Shown here: in pieces, positions 8,554 through 17,144 of the stretch
Numbering within the stretch: position 1 is the first letter of the stretch
Layout of the letters: each line of letters opens with the position of its first letter
Origin: Pseudomonas sp. BP8
GTDB taxonomy: Bacteria; Pseudomonadota; Gammaproteobacteria; Pseudomonadales; Pseudomonadaceae
Length of the DNA: 64,000 nucleotides
NCBI RefSeq assembly: GCF_017875955.1
Contig: NZ_JAGINK010000001.1
Span: 2,456,001-2,520,000, forward strand
Direction of reading: 5' to 3'
The notes under the pieces: model-generated
Databases searched by the model: none
What the model saw: only the letters and a program-made list of their open reading frames with translations
Told to the model about the DNA's origin: nothing
Translations under genes and position numbers: made by a program

Positions 8554-8865
8554 ATGAAGAAACCAAGCGAATGTGCAGACCTGCTCGATGTACGGGTCGG
8601 TATCGATAGCCTTGACCGTCAGATCATCGAGTGTCTCGGCCTGCGGATGCAGTATGTCAAGGCAGCCTCTCAGTTCAAGCCTAGCCTGCATAGCATCCCG
8701 GCCCCGGACCGGGTTGCCCGGATGCTCCCTGAGCGACGCGCATGGGCGCTCGAGGCTGGCCTGGATGCTGACTACGTGGAGCAACTGTTTGCCGGAATCA
8801 TCGATTGGTACATCCACCAGCAGATCGACTACTGGCAATCTAAGCAGCAGAGTCCGAAATCATGA
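8554..8865 (+). CDS. pchB: isochorismate-pyruvate lyase, salicylate-forming
   Basis: A 103-residue all-alpha chorismate-mutase-fold protein that closely follows PchB of P. aeruginosa as I remember it: an IDSLDRQIIECLGLRMQYVK helix, the active-site loop KAASQFK with the key Lys, IPAPDRVA, MLPERRAWA and a C-terminal IIDWYIHQQIDYW. PchB converts isochorismate to salicylate and pyruvate. ATG 8554 is preceded by AAGGAAG. The stop overlaps the isochorismate synthase start (ATGA), so the two salicylate genes are coupled, although in reverse order to pchAB of the pyochelin locus. This gives the island its own salicylate supply. Confidence 0.92.
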   Translation: MKKPSECADLLDVRVGIDSLDRQIIECLGLRMQYVKAASQFKPSLHSIPAPDRVARMLPERRAWALEAGLDADYVEQLFAGIIDWYIHQQIDYWQSKQQSPKS

Positions 8866-10283
8866 AGCGTATTCACGCTGCGCAGTGGTCACGATGGCGA
8901 GCCCTGCTTGAGCAGGGGCGGGCTCGTGCCGCCAGTCTTGGTCGGCACGTGCTCGTGAGCCTGTCGCTGCCTGTCTCCGCGTTCGATGTCTTCGAGCAGG
9001 TGGCCAGTGCTGAAAATTTCGCTATCCCTTATGCACTGATCGAGTCACGTGATCCCGAGCATTTGCTGTTCGGTCTAGGCCACGCTGACGAACTGGTGGA
9101 CGACCAAGGTTTGCCGCTGGCGCAGATGGCCAGCCACTGGCAGCAGTGGCTGGAAGAGGGGGTGCATGAGGGTGAACTGGGCCCGATGATGATGGGCGGG
9201 GCTCGCTTCGATGCGGATTCTCAGCGCAAGGCACACTGGGCTGACTTCCCCGCGGCCGTCATGACCCTGCATGCCTTGCAGTGGTTTCAGCGACCTGAAG
9301 GTTGCGGGTTGCTGCTTCAGGCCAGGGTGGGTGGCGAGAGTGATATTCAGGCACTCGTCAGTGATCGGCAGCGACTGCTCGAATGCATGGGTAGCCCGCC
9401 GCCAGTGTCTGCTGGCGCATCCGTTGTTAGCGGCGTCGACCGCGACTCAGTGCCCCATGAGCGCTGGAAGGCGGCTGTCGCGACGGCGGTGGAACGGATT
9501 CGCTCGGGGCAAATGCGCAAGGTGGTATTGGCCCGTCATGTACAGCGCACCCATCCTGCATCAATCGATGTCGCCTCTCTGCTGCGTCGCCTGCGTGAGC
9601 GTGACCCGGGTGCGCATCTGTTTGCCGTGCGCCGCGGTGATAGCTGTTTTCTTGGGGCAACACCAGAGCGTCTGGCTCATCTGGCGCAAGGAATCGTGCA
9701 TACCCACGCCCTGGCCGGTACCACGCCCCGCGGGGCTGATGCAGAGTCTGACCTGCGGCTTGGCGAGGCACTCATGGAATCTGCAAAAGAGCGCGAAGAG
9801 CACGATCTGGTCGTGCGTACCATCCGTGAAAGCCTGGAGCGACTAGGGGCCTCGGTCGAAGCCGAGCAGATGCCTGAGTTGCGCAGGCTCCCCACCTTGC
9901 AGCATCTGTCGACGCCAATGCGCGCCAAGCTAAACGCTCGGATCGGCGTGCTGGAGGTGGTGGATACTTTGCATCCGACCCCCGCCGTAGCGGGCCTGGC
10001 GTTGGACCAGGCACTTGCATTCATTCGTGGCCACGAGGGGCTGGATCGCGGGTGGTACGCCGGTCCGCTGGGGTGGATGAACGACCGCGCGGAGGGCGAC
10101 TTCTTCGTAGCCCTGCGCTCAGTGCTGGTGCGTGGCGCCGAGGCTTATCTGTTCGCCGGATGCGGCGTCGTTGCCGACTCATTGCCGGAGCTTGAGTTTG
10201 ACGAGACACGTCTGAAATTGTCGGGGATGTTCAATGCGCTGCAGACGCGGCGTGAGACCACGGCAGTCCTTACCTCGGCCTGA
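8862..10283 (+). CDS. pchA: isochorismate synthase
   Basis: A 473-residue chorismate-utilising enzyme of the MenF/EntC/PchA family. Characteristic segments are [21 protein letters not shown], the Mg-binding KEREEHDLVVRTI, LQHLSTPMRAKL, LHPTPAVAG and RGWYAGPLGWMN near the C terminus. The enzyme isomerises chorismate to isochorismate. The directly upstream pyruvate-lyase gene overlaps by four bases, so the pair should produce salicylate rather than menaquinone or 2,3-dihydroxybenzoate; no isochorismatase or dihydrodihydroxybenzoate dehydrogenase gene is present. The length matches PchA-type enzymes. Confidence 0.92.
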   Translation: MKRIHAAQWSRWRALLEQGRARAASLGRHVLVSLSLPVSAFDVFEQVASAENFAIPYALIESRDPEHLLFGLGHADELVDDQGLPLAQMASHWQQWLEEGVHEGELGPMMMGGARFDADSQRKAHWADFPAAVMTLHALQWFQRPEGCGLLLQARVGGESDIQALVSDRQRLLECMGSPPPVSAGASVVSGVDRDSVPHERWKAAVATAVERIRSGQMRKVVLARHVQRTHPASIDVASLLRRLRERDPGAHLFAVRRGDSCFLGATPERLAHLAQGIVHTHALAGTTPRGADAESDLRLGEALMESAKEREEHDLVVRTIRESLERLGASVEAEQMPELRRLPTLQHLSTPMRAKLNARIGVLEVVDTLHPTPAVAGLALDQALAFIRGHEGLDRGWYAGPLGWMNDRAEGDFFVALRSVLVRGAEAYLFAGCGVVADSLPELEFDETRLKLSGMFNALQTRRETTAVLTSA

Positions 10284-10322
10284 TGAAGCCGTCGATAGCA
10301 CAATGTCAGGAGGACGTTCTCT

Positions 10323-11171
10323 ATGTACAGCGACGACAGCGCGGCCCCGGGAGAGGCCAGCGTGCCCATGGTCGTGCGCCGCTATCCCTTCGATCTGGAG
10401 GCGGCACTCGCCACTGACTGGTATGGCGGTGATCGTTATCGCACGATTATTGCCAATGCCTTGTCGATTCCGCTTCCCAGTGGGGAGCGCATGTTTATAC
10501 GCGCGCTTCGTCATTACCTGGACAGTATCGACAGCCCGGTACTGCGGGAAGAGGTGAAGATCTTTTTCAAACAGGAGTCGACCCACACCCAGGAGCACGT
10601 CAAGTACAACCGCTGGATCTGTCAGCATCGCGGCTACGACCTGGCACCGATAGAGGCACCCTACAAGGATCACAACGAGCACCTGTGCGAGTACGGGGAG
10701 CCACGTTTGTTGCTGGCGACCACGGTGTGCATGGAACATTTCACTGCGATCGTTTCCCATCTCTTGATCAGTGACCCGCGTTGGCTCGCTGAAGCCGACC
10801 CGCGGGTGCGTGACTTCTGGCTGTGGCACTCGGTGGAAGAGGTTGAACACAAGGCTGTCGCCTTCGACGTCTACCTGCAGGTTTGTGGCGACAAGGAGTT
10901 TCTTGATCAGGTCATGCGCCGCACCGTACTGCAACTGGCCCAGAACCTTCAGTTCACCGCGTGCCAGATGTACATGATGGAAGGGGGGCGGCCACGGGAC
11001 ATTCGCCAGTGGTTGCAGGAGACACCTTTCTTGCACGGCGAGCACGGCTTGCTTGCCGAAATCGTGAGGCACGTCGAGGATTTCTACCGTCCCGATTTTC
11101 ACCCCTGGGATCACGACAACAGAACGCTGATTGACCAGGTCTCGGCTCACCTTCAGCACGCATTCGCCTGA
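10323..11171 (+). CDS. putative diiron enzyme of the PF10118 'metal-dependent hydrolase' type
   Basis: A 282-residue helical protein resembling the family named predicted metal-dependent hydrolase (PF10118). It has a ferritin-like set of carboxylate and histidine ligands on successive helices: Glu in SGERMFIR, KQESTHTQEH, VCMEHF and HSVEEVEHK. Such a pattern would hold two irons. Some related helical diiron proteins are oxygenases that hydroxylate or desaturate carrier-bound acyl groups, so an oxidative role on the fatty chain or prolyl unit is plausible here. The family name 'hydrolase' is not strong evidence of hydrolysis. It lies between the salicylate genes and the prolyl-activating protein, with short gaps on both sides. 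Confidence 0.7.
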   Translation: MYSDDSAAPGEASVPMVVRRYPFDLEAALATDWYGGDRYRTIIANALSIPLPSGERMFIRALRHYLDSIDSPVLREEVKIFFKQESTHTQEHVKYNRWICQHRGYDLAPIEAPYKDHNEHLCEYGEPRLLLATTVCMEHFTAIVSHLLISDPRWLAEADPRVRDFWLWHSVEEVEHKAVAFDVYLQVCGDKEFLDQVMRRTVLQLAQNLQFTACQMYMMEGGRPRDIRQWLQETPFLHGEHGLLAEIVRHVEDFYRPDFHPWDHDNRTLIDQVSAHLQHAFA

Positions 11172-11198
11172 CCGGCGACCTGGCATGGAAGACTCACT

Positions 11199-12989
11199 AT
11201 GAATAGCTTGAAACCGGGTCGTGACCTGGCTGACTACCTGCGCGTCCAGGCTCGGCGCTCGCCCAACGCACGGGCAATCGTCAATCAGCACTGGAGCTGG
11301 ACCTACGCCGAACTGGAGAGTCGGGTAGAGCGACTCGCGGCCCAGCTTGTCGCGATGCTGGGCGGCGGGCCGCGACGTGTTGGCGTTCAGGTAAAAGATC
11401 GTGGTCTAGGCGTGCTGGGCATGCTGGCCGTGCTGCGTGCCGGCATGGTGTACGTCCCGCTGGACATCACGCTGCCAGCGACTCGTCGTGTGTACATGGT
11501 TAACGATTGCCAGATGGCCTGCGTATTGCTGGATGCCGATGCCGACGAGGCATTGCTTGACAGCGCAGTGCAACGCTTCTGGCGAATCGACGACAATGCC
11601 TTGGCGCCCTTCGATCCGATAGCCCGGCCTGGGTTGGCCGAGGATGCCCCAGCATACTTGCTCTATACATCAGGTTCTACCGGTCAGCCCAAGGGTGTGG
11701 AGATGACGCGGCGGGCGCTGCTCAACCTGATAGATCATCAACTGGAGAGCGGCGGTGCATTTAACGCCCCGCTGAAAACCCTGCTGTTTGCGTCGCCAGG
11801 TTTTGATGTGTCGGTCCAGGAGGTACTCAGCGCGGTGGCAACCGGCAGTGCGCTGCAGGTGGTGCCCGCTGCGGTCCGTCAGGATCTCTCCCAGCTGTAC
11901 CGCTTCATTCGTGACAACGGTGTGCAGCGCGTTTTCCTGCCTTACTCGGTGCTCCAGACGCTGGCCACGGAGCATGAGCGGCAAGGGGCTCAAGCGTGCG
12001 ACCTGCGTCAGGTGGTTTCGGCGGGCGAAGCCCTGCGGCTCACTACGCAGATCATCGCTTGGCTGCGCGGCGGTGCCTGCGAGCTGGTCAACCACTATGG
12101 GCCGACAGAAACCCATGTCGTTACCAGCTACAGCAATGCCATGCCGCTGGAGCAGTGGCCGCGGCAGGTGCCGATTGGCTTGCCCATCGCCAACGTGGAC
12201 GCATTTGTTGTCGACGAGCACCTGCGCCCGGTCGCCGATGGCGAGGAGGGAGAGCTTTGCCTGGCAGGCATCTGCCTGGCCAACGGCTATATCAATCGCC
12301 CGGAAGAAACTGCCGCACGTTTTACGCAGTGGTACTCACCGCAAGGCGAGTGGGTGCGGCTGTATCGAACGGGAGACCGGGTGACGCGCGATGCCTTGGG
12401 GCAGCTGATTTACCACGGCCGACAGGACACCCAGGTGAAAGTCAATGGTCACCGTGTCGAGTTGTCAGAGATCGAGGCCTGCCTCAAGGCTGATCCTCTG
12501 GTCCGTGAGGCGATCGTCATGGCGCATGCACTGACTGATGGGGTCGATGGACAGCTGCTGGTGGCGTTTTTGCTCTACCAGCCCGGTGCGGCGTGTCGGT
12601 CGTCGGCTATGCCGTTGCCCCTTCAACAGCTCACTCCCTGGCTGGACAGCCTGCCTGCCTACATGCGCCCGCAGCGGGCTTACGTCATTGATCGGCTGCC
12701 GCTGACAACCAATGGCAAAGTTGATCGGCGAGCTCTGGAATCGATGATCGCGGCCGGCTCACCGGTGGCGGCGGGTTTGACCGAGCAGCAGGGCAAGGTC
12801 GCGGCAATCTTCTCCCGGCTGCTCAAGGTCGAGGTGAGCGGGCCTGACATGGACTTTTTTGCCTGTGGAGGCAACTCATTGCTGGCCACGCGTTTCGTGC
12901 AACTGGTCGAGCGCGAACACAGCGTGCGCCTCGATATGAGCGACTTTCTTCAGCACCCGACCATAGAGCGGGTCGCTGCCTACCTTTGA
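11199..12989 (+). CDS. proline-type NRPS adenylation domain fused to a peptidyl carrier domain
   Basis: A 596-residue A-PCP protein. Core motifs include YTSGSTGQPKGVE, NHYGPTETH, YRTGDR, the hinge region and TTNGKVDRRAL. The pocket residues read by alignment with PheA are Asp203, Val204, Gln207, Ser250, Val273, Ala275, His299, Val307, Val308 and Lys507, giving D-V-Q-S-V-A-H-V-V-K. This is close to proline codes (D-V-Q-x-x-A-H-V-V-K). The C-terminal carrier has FFACGGNSLLA with Ser560. It should activate L-proline and tether it for later oxidation, giving the pyrroline-type bridge of promysalin. No condensation domain is fused; that function is probably supplied by the acyltransferase two genes downstream. 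Confidence 0.88.
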   Translation: MNSLKPGRDLADYLRVQARRSPNARAIVNQHWSWTYAELESRVERLAAQLVAMLGGGPRRVGVQVKDRGLGVLGMLAVLRAGMVYVPLDITLPATRRVYMVNDCQMACVLLDADADEALLDSAVQRFWRIDDNALAPFDPIARPGLAEDAPAYLLYTSGSTGQPKGVEMTRRALLNLIDHQLESGGAFNAPLKTLLFASPGFDVSVQEVLSAVATGSALQVVPAAVRQDLSQLYRFIRDNGVQRVFLPYSVLQTLATEHERQGAQACDLRQVVSAGEALRLTTQIIAWLRGGACELVNHYGPTETHVVTSYSNAMPLEQWPRQVPIGLPIANVDAFVVDEHLRPVADGEEGELCLAGICLANGYINRPEETAARFTQWYSPQGEWVRLYRTGDRVTRDALGQLIYHGRQDTQVKVNGHRVELSEIEACLKADPLVREAIVMAHALTDGVDGQLLVAFLLYQPGAACRSSAMPLPLQQLTPWLDSLPAYMRPQRAYVIDRLPLTTNGKVDRRALESMIAAGSPVAAGLTEQQGKVAAIFSRLLKVEVSGPDMDFFACGGNSLLATRFVQLVEREHSVRLDMSDFLQHPTIERVAAYL

Positions 12990-13002
12990 TGCCGAGGCAC
13001 CT

Positions 13003-14199
13003 ATGCAAATGAATCATGTGGTTGTAACCGGGCTCGGCTTGAGCACATCGCTTGGGCAGGGAGTGACACCAAACTGGCACGCCATGCTCGAGGGGCGCTG
13101 TAACATCAAGCTGACACAACGGCTGGCGCCTGGCTCGATCCGTACCCGATTTGCTGCCGTGGATGACCGGTTCGAGCATGAGCGCAACCCGCGTGTGATT
13201 ATCGAGACCTACCTGCGTGAGGTGGTGGCCGAGGCCGCCGAAGGCAGTCGGCAGGCGACCTTCGACCGTATGTACTACAGCTTGCCCAGCGGTATGTATT
13301 ACTGGTCGCAGCGCCTTCTGGACAAGTCTCGCGAGCGCCCTGACAGCGCATTTCTGGCGCTTTCCTCGGAAGAGTCGCTCAGTAGCGGCTTCGCCCGTTC
13401 CTACAGCTTGAGTGAGTACCCGGCTATTGTCGCCACAGCCTGCGCCTCCTCGGCTTCAGCCTTGCAGTTGGGCTACGAGGCTATCGCCAACGGGCTCGCC
13501 AGCAGGGTAATCGTTGCGGCGGCGGACAGCTCCATCTATGACGAGACCGTCAGCAAGTTCAACAACCTGTCGGCTTTATCAACCCGTAACGATTCGCCGC
13601 AGACTGCCTGTCGCCCGTTTAGCGAGGATCGCGACGGCTTTGTAATCGGCGAGGGCGGCGCTTGCCTGATCCTGGAAAGTGAAGCAAGTGCGCAGGCACG
13701 TGGTGCCGATGTGCTGGCGCGGTTCTCCGGCTGCGCGAGCACTACCGATAACGTGCATCGCACCAAAGGTGACCCGACAGGGGCTGGAATGCGCGAGTGC
13801 ATGCGCCTGGCTGTCCAGTCGGCGGGGCTGGCAATGGAGGACGTCGACTGTGTCAACGCCCACGGCACCAGCACGCCGGAAAACGACCGTATGGAGGCAC
13901 AGGTGATTGGCGAGCTGTTCCCACATCAGCCCTGGGTGACCTCGGTGAAGTCCATGGTCGGTCATACCATACATGCTGCGGGTGCCGTGGAAGCAGTGGT
14001 GTCGGTATTGAGCCTGGCGCGTCAGGCTATCACGCCGACGCTGCACTACGACGGCAGCCTGGAAGGGCAGGGTGTGCGAGTGGCTGGGCAGGCCCTGGCG
14101 GGGGTCCAGCTCAGGCATGTACTGTCCAATTCGTTTGGATTCGGCGGGCAAAATGTATCGTTGCTGTTTTCGGCCATCAGCGAGAGGGCCGATGCATGA
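13003..14199 (+). CDS. beta-ketoacyl-ACP synthase (FabF-like)
   Basis: A 398-residue ketosynthase with an intact catalytic triad: Cys147 in VATACASSASAL, His287 in NAHGTSTPENDRME and His321 in VKSMVGHTIHAAGAVE, with Lys316 also present. The C-terminal FGFGGQN loop is typical of the family. FabF-type enzymes extend acyl-ACP with malonyl-ACP. Together with the ACP, the FabZ-type dehydratase and the catalytically dead ketosynthase-like protein it forms a small type II fatty-acid or polyketide system; no dedicated ketoreductase or enoyl reductase is present, so these steps would be borrowed from primary metabolism. The stop overlaps the acyltransferase start (ATGA). Confidence 0.9.
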   Translation: MQMNHVVVTGLGLSTSLGQGVTPNWHAMLEGRCNIKLTQRLAPGSIRTRFAAVDDRFEHERNPRVIIETYLREVVAEAAEGSRQATFDRMYYSLPSGMYYWSQRLLDKSRERPDSAFLALSSEESLSSGFARSYSLSEYPAIVATACASSASALQLGYEAIANGLASRVIVAAADSSIYDETVSKFNNLSALSTRNDSPQTACRPFSEDRDGFVIGEGGACLILESEASAQARGADVLARFSGCASTTDNVHRTKGDPTGAGMRECMRLAVQSAGLAMEDVDCVNAHGTSTPENDRMEAQVIGELFPHQPWVTSVKSMVGHTIHAAGAVEAVVSVLSLARQAITPTLHYDGSLEGQGVRVAGQALAGVQLRHVLSNSFGFGGQNVSLLFSAISERADA

Positions 14200-15458
14200 G
14201 CGTCAACGTGATTGAGGTGAGGGGGCAGCAGCGTCGGGGGCCGTGGCGGTTGAGCGGTATCGACACCATGGTTGAGTCCTGGGCCGACTACCTGCTGGTT
14301 TATGACTACGTACTGGATCCTCACGTCGTTGCTAGCCACTTGGCTCGTGCATTGGACATTAATCCTTACTTTGCCGGACGCAAAATGACCCTCGAGCAAG
14401 GGCTTGTGGTGAGCGGCAACAATGAGGGGGCCCGCTTGGAGTACTGTCGGATAGATGGCCCGCTACCCAACGCTGTTCTTGCAGGCTGCTACGACGACAT
14501 CGACGCTTTTTGTGCAAGGGATTGGCGTGAACAGCACCGGTTGTCCCGGACCAGTCTCAAGCAGCCGCTGCTACAGGTTCGGCTGAGTGTTTTCGAAGAC
14601 GCCACGGTAATAGCGTTCAGTGTCTGGCATGGCCTTAGCGACGGCACAACGTTTTTTCAGTTTCTCGAGCTGCTGGCGAGACTTGCCTGCGCCAAGGCAC
14701 CCGCCGCGTTACCTGAGTTCGTACCTTTACAGGCGCGGTCTGGACCGGTGCCTGATGATGCGCTGGTCGATCGCTGGCAGCGCCCGCGAGACGAGCAGGT
14801 GTCGGGCGCGTTTGCGGAGCGTGCGTTCATCCTCAGCGATGAGAACATCGCATGGCTGCTGAGTGGCTGCACCTACCAGGGATTCATGCGTCAGGACTTT
14901 TTGATCGGCTATATATGGCGCCTTATTGTCGCCACTGAAGACGCCGATGCGCAGGGCGATGTCACGCTTTATCCGGTTTATGACGCTCGGCAACTGATTG
15001 AGATCAGTTCGTCGCGGGTGGGTAACCTGCTGTGCTATCCCACGGTCAGGGCGCAGGCGCAACAGGTGATGAACATGCCTTTGCCCGAGCTTGCCGCGCT
15101 TGTCAGGCAGGCCGCCGGACAGCGCGTGCTCGAATGCGAGGCGCTGCAGGGGGAGCTTGAAGCCATTTGCGCTGTGGTCGAAGAGGGTGAAAAAGGGCGT
15201 TATCTGCTCAGGCCGTTGTATGAAAGTCTTTACGGTCGCGGTGTGTTGTTCAACAACTTGACCGGTATGCCCTGGCAGCGCTTCGATCTCGGGCATGGCG
15301 CGCCGATACACGTGGATGCACCGATGCATGATCCGATGCGCTTCGTGCAGTTCTTCCCATGCCTGTCCAGGCCTGACGCAATCACTGTCAAGATCAACCT
15401 TCCCCAGGCCCACCTGAAGCGCTTCGCCGCCGCTTTCGCCAAGGATCTCGAATCATGA
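14196..15458 (+). CDS. BAHD/condensation-superfamily acyltransferase
   Basis: A 420-residue protein of the chloramphenicol-acetyltransferase-like superfamily. The catalytic HxxxDG is WHGLSDG (His145, Asp149), and near the C terminus FDLGHG occupies the place of the DFGWG motif of BAHD acyltransferases. The frame extends far upstream inside the ketosynthase gene, but ATG 14196 overlapping the previous stop is the natural start. Such enzymes transfer an acyl group from a thioester to a hydroxyl or amine. The pathway needs salicylate joined to proline nitrogen and the prolyl carboxyl joined to a fatty hydroxyl; this protein is the only clear candidate for one of these bonds, most likely the ester. 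Confidence 0.78.
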   Translation: MSVNVIEVRGQQRRGPWRLSGIDTMVESWADYLLVYDYVLDPHVVASHLARALDINPYFAGRKMTLEQGLVVSGNNEGARLEYCRIDGPLPNAVLAGCYDDIDAFCARDWREQHRLSRTSLKQPLLQVRLSVFEDATVIAFSVWHGLSDGTTFFQFLELLARLACAKAPAALPEFVPLQARSGPVPDDALVDRWQRPRDEQVSGAFAERAFILSDENIAWLLSGCTYQGFMRQDFLIGYIWRLIVATEDADAQGDVTLYPVYDARQLIEISSSRVGNLLCYPTVRAQAQQVMNMPLPELAALVRQAAGQRVLECEALQGELEAICAVVEEGEKGRYLLRPLYESLYGRGVLFNNLTGMPWQRFDLGHGAPIHVDAPMHDPMRFVQFFPCLSRPDAITVKINLPQAHLKRFAAAFAKDLES

Positions 15459-17032
15459 AGCCTTACATTGATCCACAATCGTTTCAGCGCTACCTTGACC
15501 AGGGTGCGCTGCCGGCGACGACCTTGTTGGAATGTCTGCAGCAATGGGCGGTCCTTCATGCAGGGCGAGTTGCGCTCAAAGATGACCACGAAAGTTTGAC
15601 CTATCAGCAGCTTGCCGAGCGCTCAGATGCGCTGGCAGCCTACCTGCATGGACTCGGACTGCGTGCCGAGGACAAGGTCATCCTGCAATTGCCCAATTGC
15701 ACGGGTTTTTTTGTGGCCCTGTTCGCCACCATGAAGGTGGGAGCGATTGCTGTACTGGCTTTGCCAGGGCATCGCCAATACGAGATCCTGGGTTTGCAGG
15801 AGGCTGCGGGGGCAAGGATGTATATTGCCCAGAGCCATTTGGGCGACTTCACCTATGACGTTCTGGCGTCTGCCTTGGTTGAGCGCGGTATGCCTGCCGG
15901 TGGGGTGGTTTACCTCGATCGTCTGCCGTCCCAGGTCTGGGTGCGCCCGAACGAACTGCCACCGTTTCCCTCTCCGGCAGTTGATGACGTGGCGTTCCTG
16001 CTCCTATCGGGCGGTACCACCCAGGTGCCGAAGTTGATACCGCGGACCCATGCCGATTACGTCTACAACATCACCGCCATGGCCGAAGCCTGTGGGCTGC
16101 ATGCGCAAAGCCGTTACCTCTGTGTGGTGCCTGCCGCGCATAACTTCGCCTTGGGTTGTCCTGGGGTGCTGGGTGTGCTGGCGGTGGGTGGAATAGTGCG
16201 CCTGCTGCCTCAGCCCGACATACTCAAACTCTGTGATCTGCTCGCTGAAGAGCGGATCACCGTGACTTCGCTGGTGCCATCGATCGCCGAATTGCTCATT
16301 GAGTACCTGGAGCTCAGCGAGCTCCACTTTGAGGCGTTGGAGCTTGTCCAGGTTGGCGCTGCCCGATTCTCTCGTGAGTCTGCTCGACGGTTGAAAACAC
16401 TGCTTGGCTGCGAGCTCCAGCACATCTATGGGATGGCTGAAGGCCTGCTATGTTTTAACCGGAGCGGGGATGACGAGCGTGTCAAAATTGAAACCCAGGG
16501 CCGACCGTTATCGGCGTTCGACGAGTTGCGGGTAGTGGGGGAGCGCGGCGAGCAGGTTCTGCCGGGTGGAGTGGGTGAGTTGCATGTTCGCGGCCCCTAC
16601 ACGATTCGCGGTTATCATGCTCGGCCTGAGATCAATGCCGCAGCCTTCGACCAGCAGGGTTTTTACCGCACCGGCGATCTGGTAAGCCTTGATCAAGCAG
16701 GTAACGTCACGGTGGTAGGGCGGGTCAAGGAGCAGATTAATCGCGCAGGCGAGAAGTATTCGCCCTCCGACATCGAAAAGCTGATGGTCGACTGGTCGCG
16801 TGTAGGTGAGTGCGCTGTGATCGGCTTCGAGGATCGGCAGTTGGGCGAGCGCGTCGTTTACTTTATCCGCCCCCTGGGTAGCGGCCCTTCGCGACGGGAT
16901 GTCTGCGATTACCTCAAAGGGTTAGGGCTTGCCGACTTCAAGTACCCGGATGCTGTCGTACTGCTGGAGCAGATGCCACTTACGGCGGTTGGCAAGATCG
17001 ACAAGAAGCGACTGACGCTGGAGTACGCTTGA
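15455..17032 (+). CDS. salicyl-AMP ligase (DhbE/PchD type)
   Basis: A 525-residue aryl acid adenylating enzyme of the ANL superfamily. Motifs include LLLSGGTTQVPKLIPRTH, YGMAEGLL, YRTGDL and the C-terminal LTAVGKIDKK. Compared with DhbE, which uses 2,3-dihydroxybenzoate, the pocket residue Asn is kept (Asn230), the Ser is Cys235 and the Val is Leu332. From memory, the Ser-to-Cys and Val-to-Leu changes mark salicylate-activating enzymes. It should form salicyl-AMP and load a carrier, probably the stand-alone one at the start of the operon. It overlaps the acyltransferase gene by four bases and is the last gene of the series, followed by hairpins before gltA. Confidence 0.9.
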   Translation: MKPYIDPQSFQRYLDQGALPATTLLECLQQWAVLHAGRVALKDDHESLTYQQLAERSDALAAYLHGLGLRAEDKVILQLPNCTGFFVALFATMKVGAIAVLALPGHRQYEILGLQEAAGARMYIAQSHLGDFTYDVLASALVERGMPAGGVVYLDRLPSQVWVRPNELPPFPSPAVDDVAFLLLSGGTTQVPKLIPRTHADYVYNITAMAEACGLHAQSRYLCVVPAAHNFALGCPGVLGVLAVGGIVRLLPQPDILKLCDLLAEERITVTSLVPSIAELLIEYLELSELHFEALELVQVGAARFSRESARRLKTLLGCELQHIYGMAEGLLCFNRSGDDERVKIETQGRPLSAFDELRVVGERGEQVLPGGVGELHVRGPYTIRGYHARPEINAAAFDQQGFYRTGDLVSLDQAGNVTVVGRVKEQINRAGEKYSPSDIEKLMVDWSRVGECAVIGFEDRQLGERVVYFIRPLGSGPSRRDVCDYLKGLGLADFKYPDAVVLLEQMPLTAVGKIDKKRLTLEYA

Positions 17033-17053
17033 CCACGTACATGGTCGTGGCGC

Positions 17054-17117
17054 GCACTGAGGGGTATTAGCACCTCAGTGCAAGAGACGAAAAAGGCTGC
17101 CCGGGGGCAGCCTTTTT
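17054..17117. terminator. two hairpins between the island and gltA, the second a bidirectional terminator
   Basis: GCACTGAGG at 17054-17062 pairs with CCTCAGTGC at 17073-17081 (perfect 9-base stem). It is followed by an A-run, a GGCTGCCC / GGGCAGCC stem and a T-run (17089-17117), which can end transcription from both the island and the convergent gltA. This marks the right edge of the island. Confidence 0.88.
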
Positions 17118-17144
17118 ACGCATTCGGCATCAGTGCAGCAATGC

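Noticed and set aside
13797..14195. Upstream extension of the acyltransferase frame
   Set aside because: It lies wholly inside the ketosynthase gene; ATG 14196 in the stop overlap is the natural start.
1263..17032. Pyochelin or pseudomonine siderophore cluster
   Set aside because: Salicylate genes are present, but there are no cyclisation domains, cysteine- or histidine-specific modules, thiazoline reductase or siderophore receptor; proline activation and the acyl genes do not fit.
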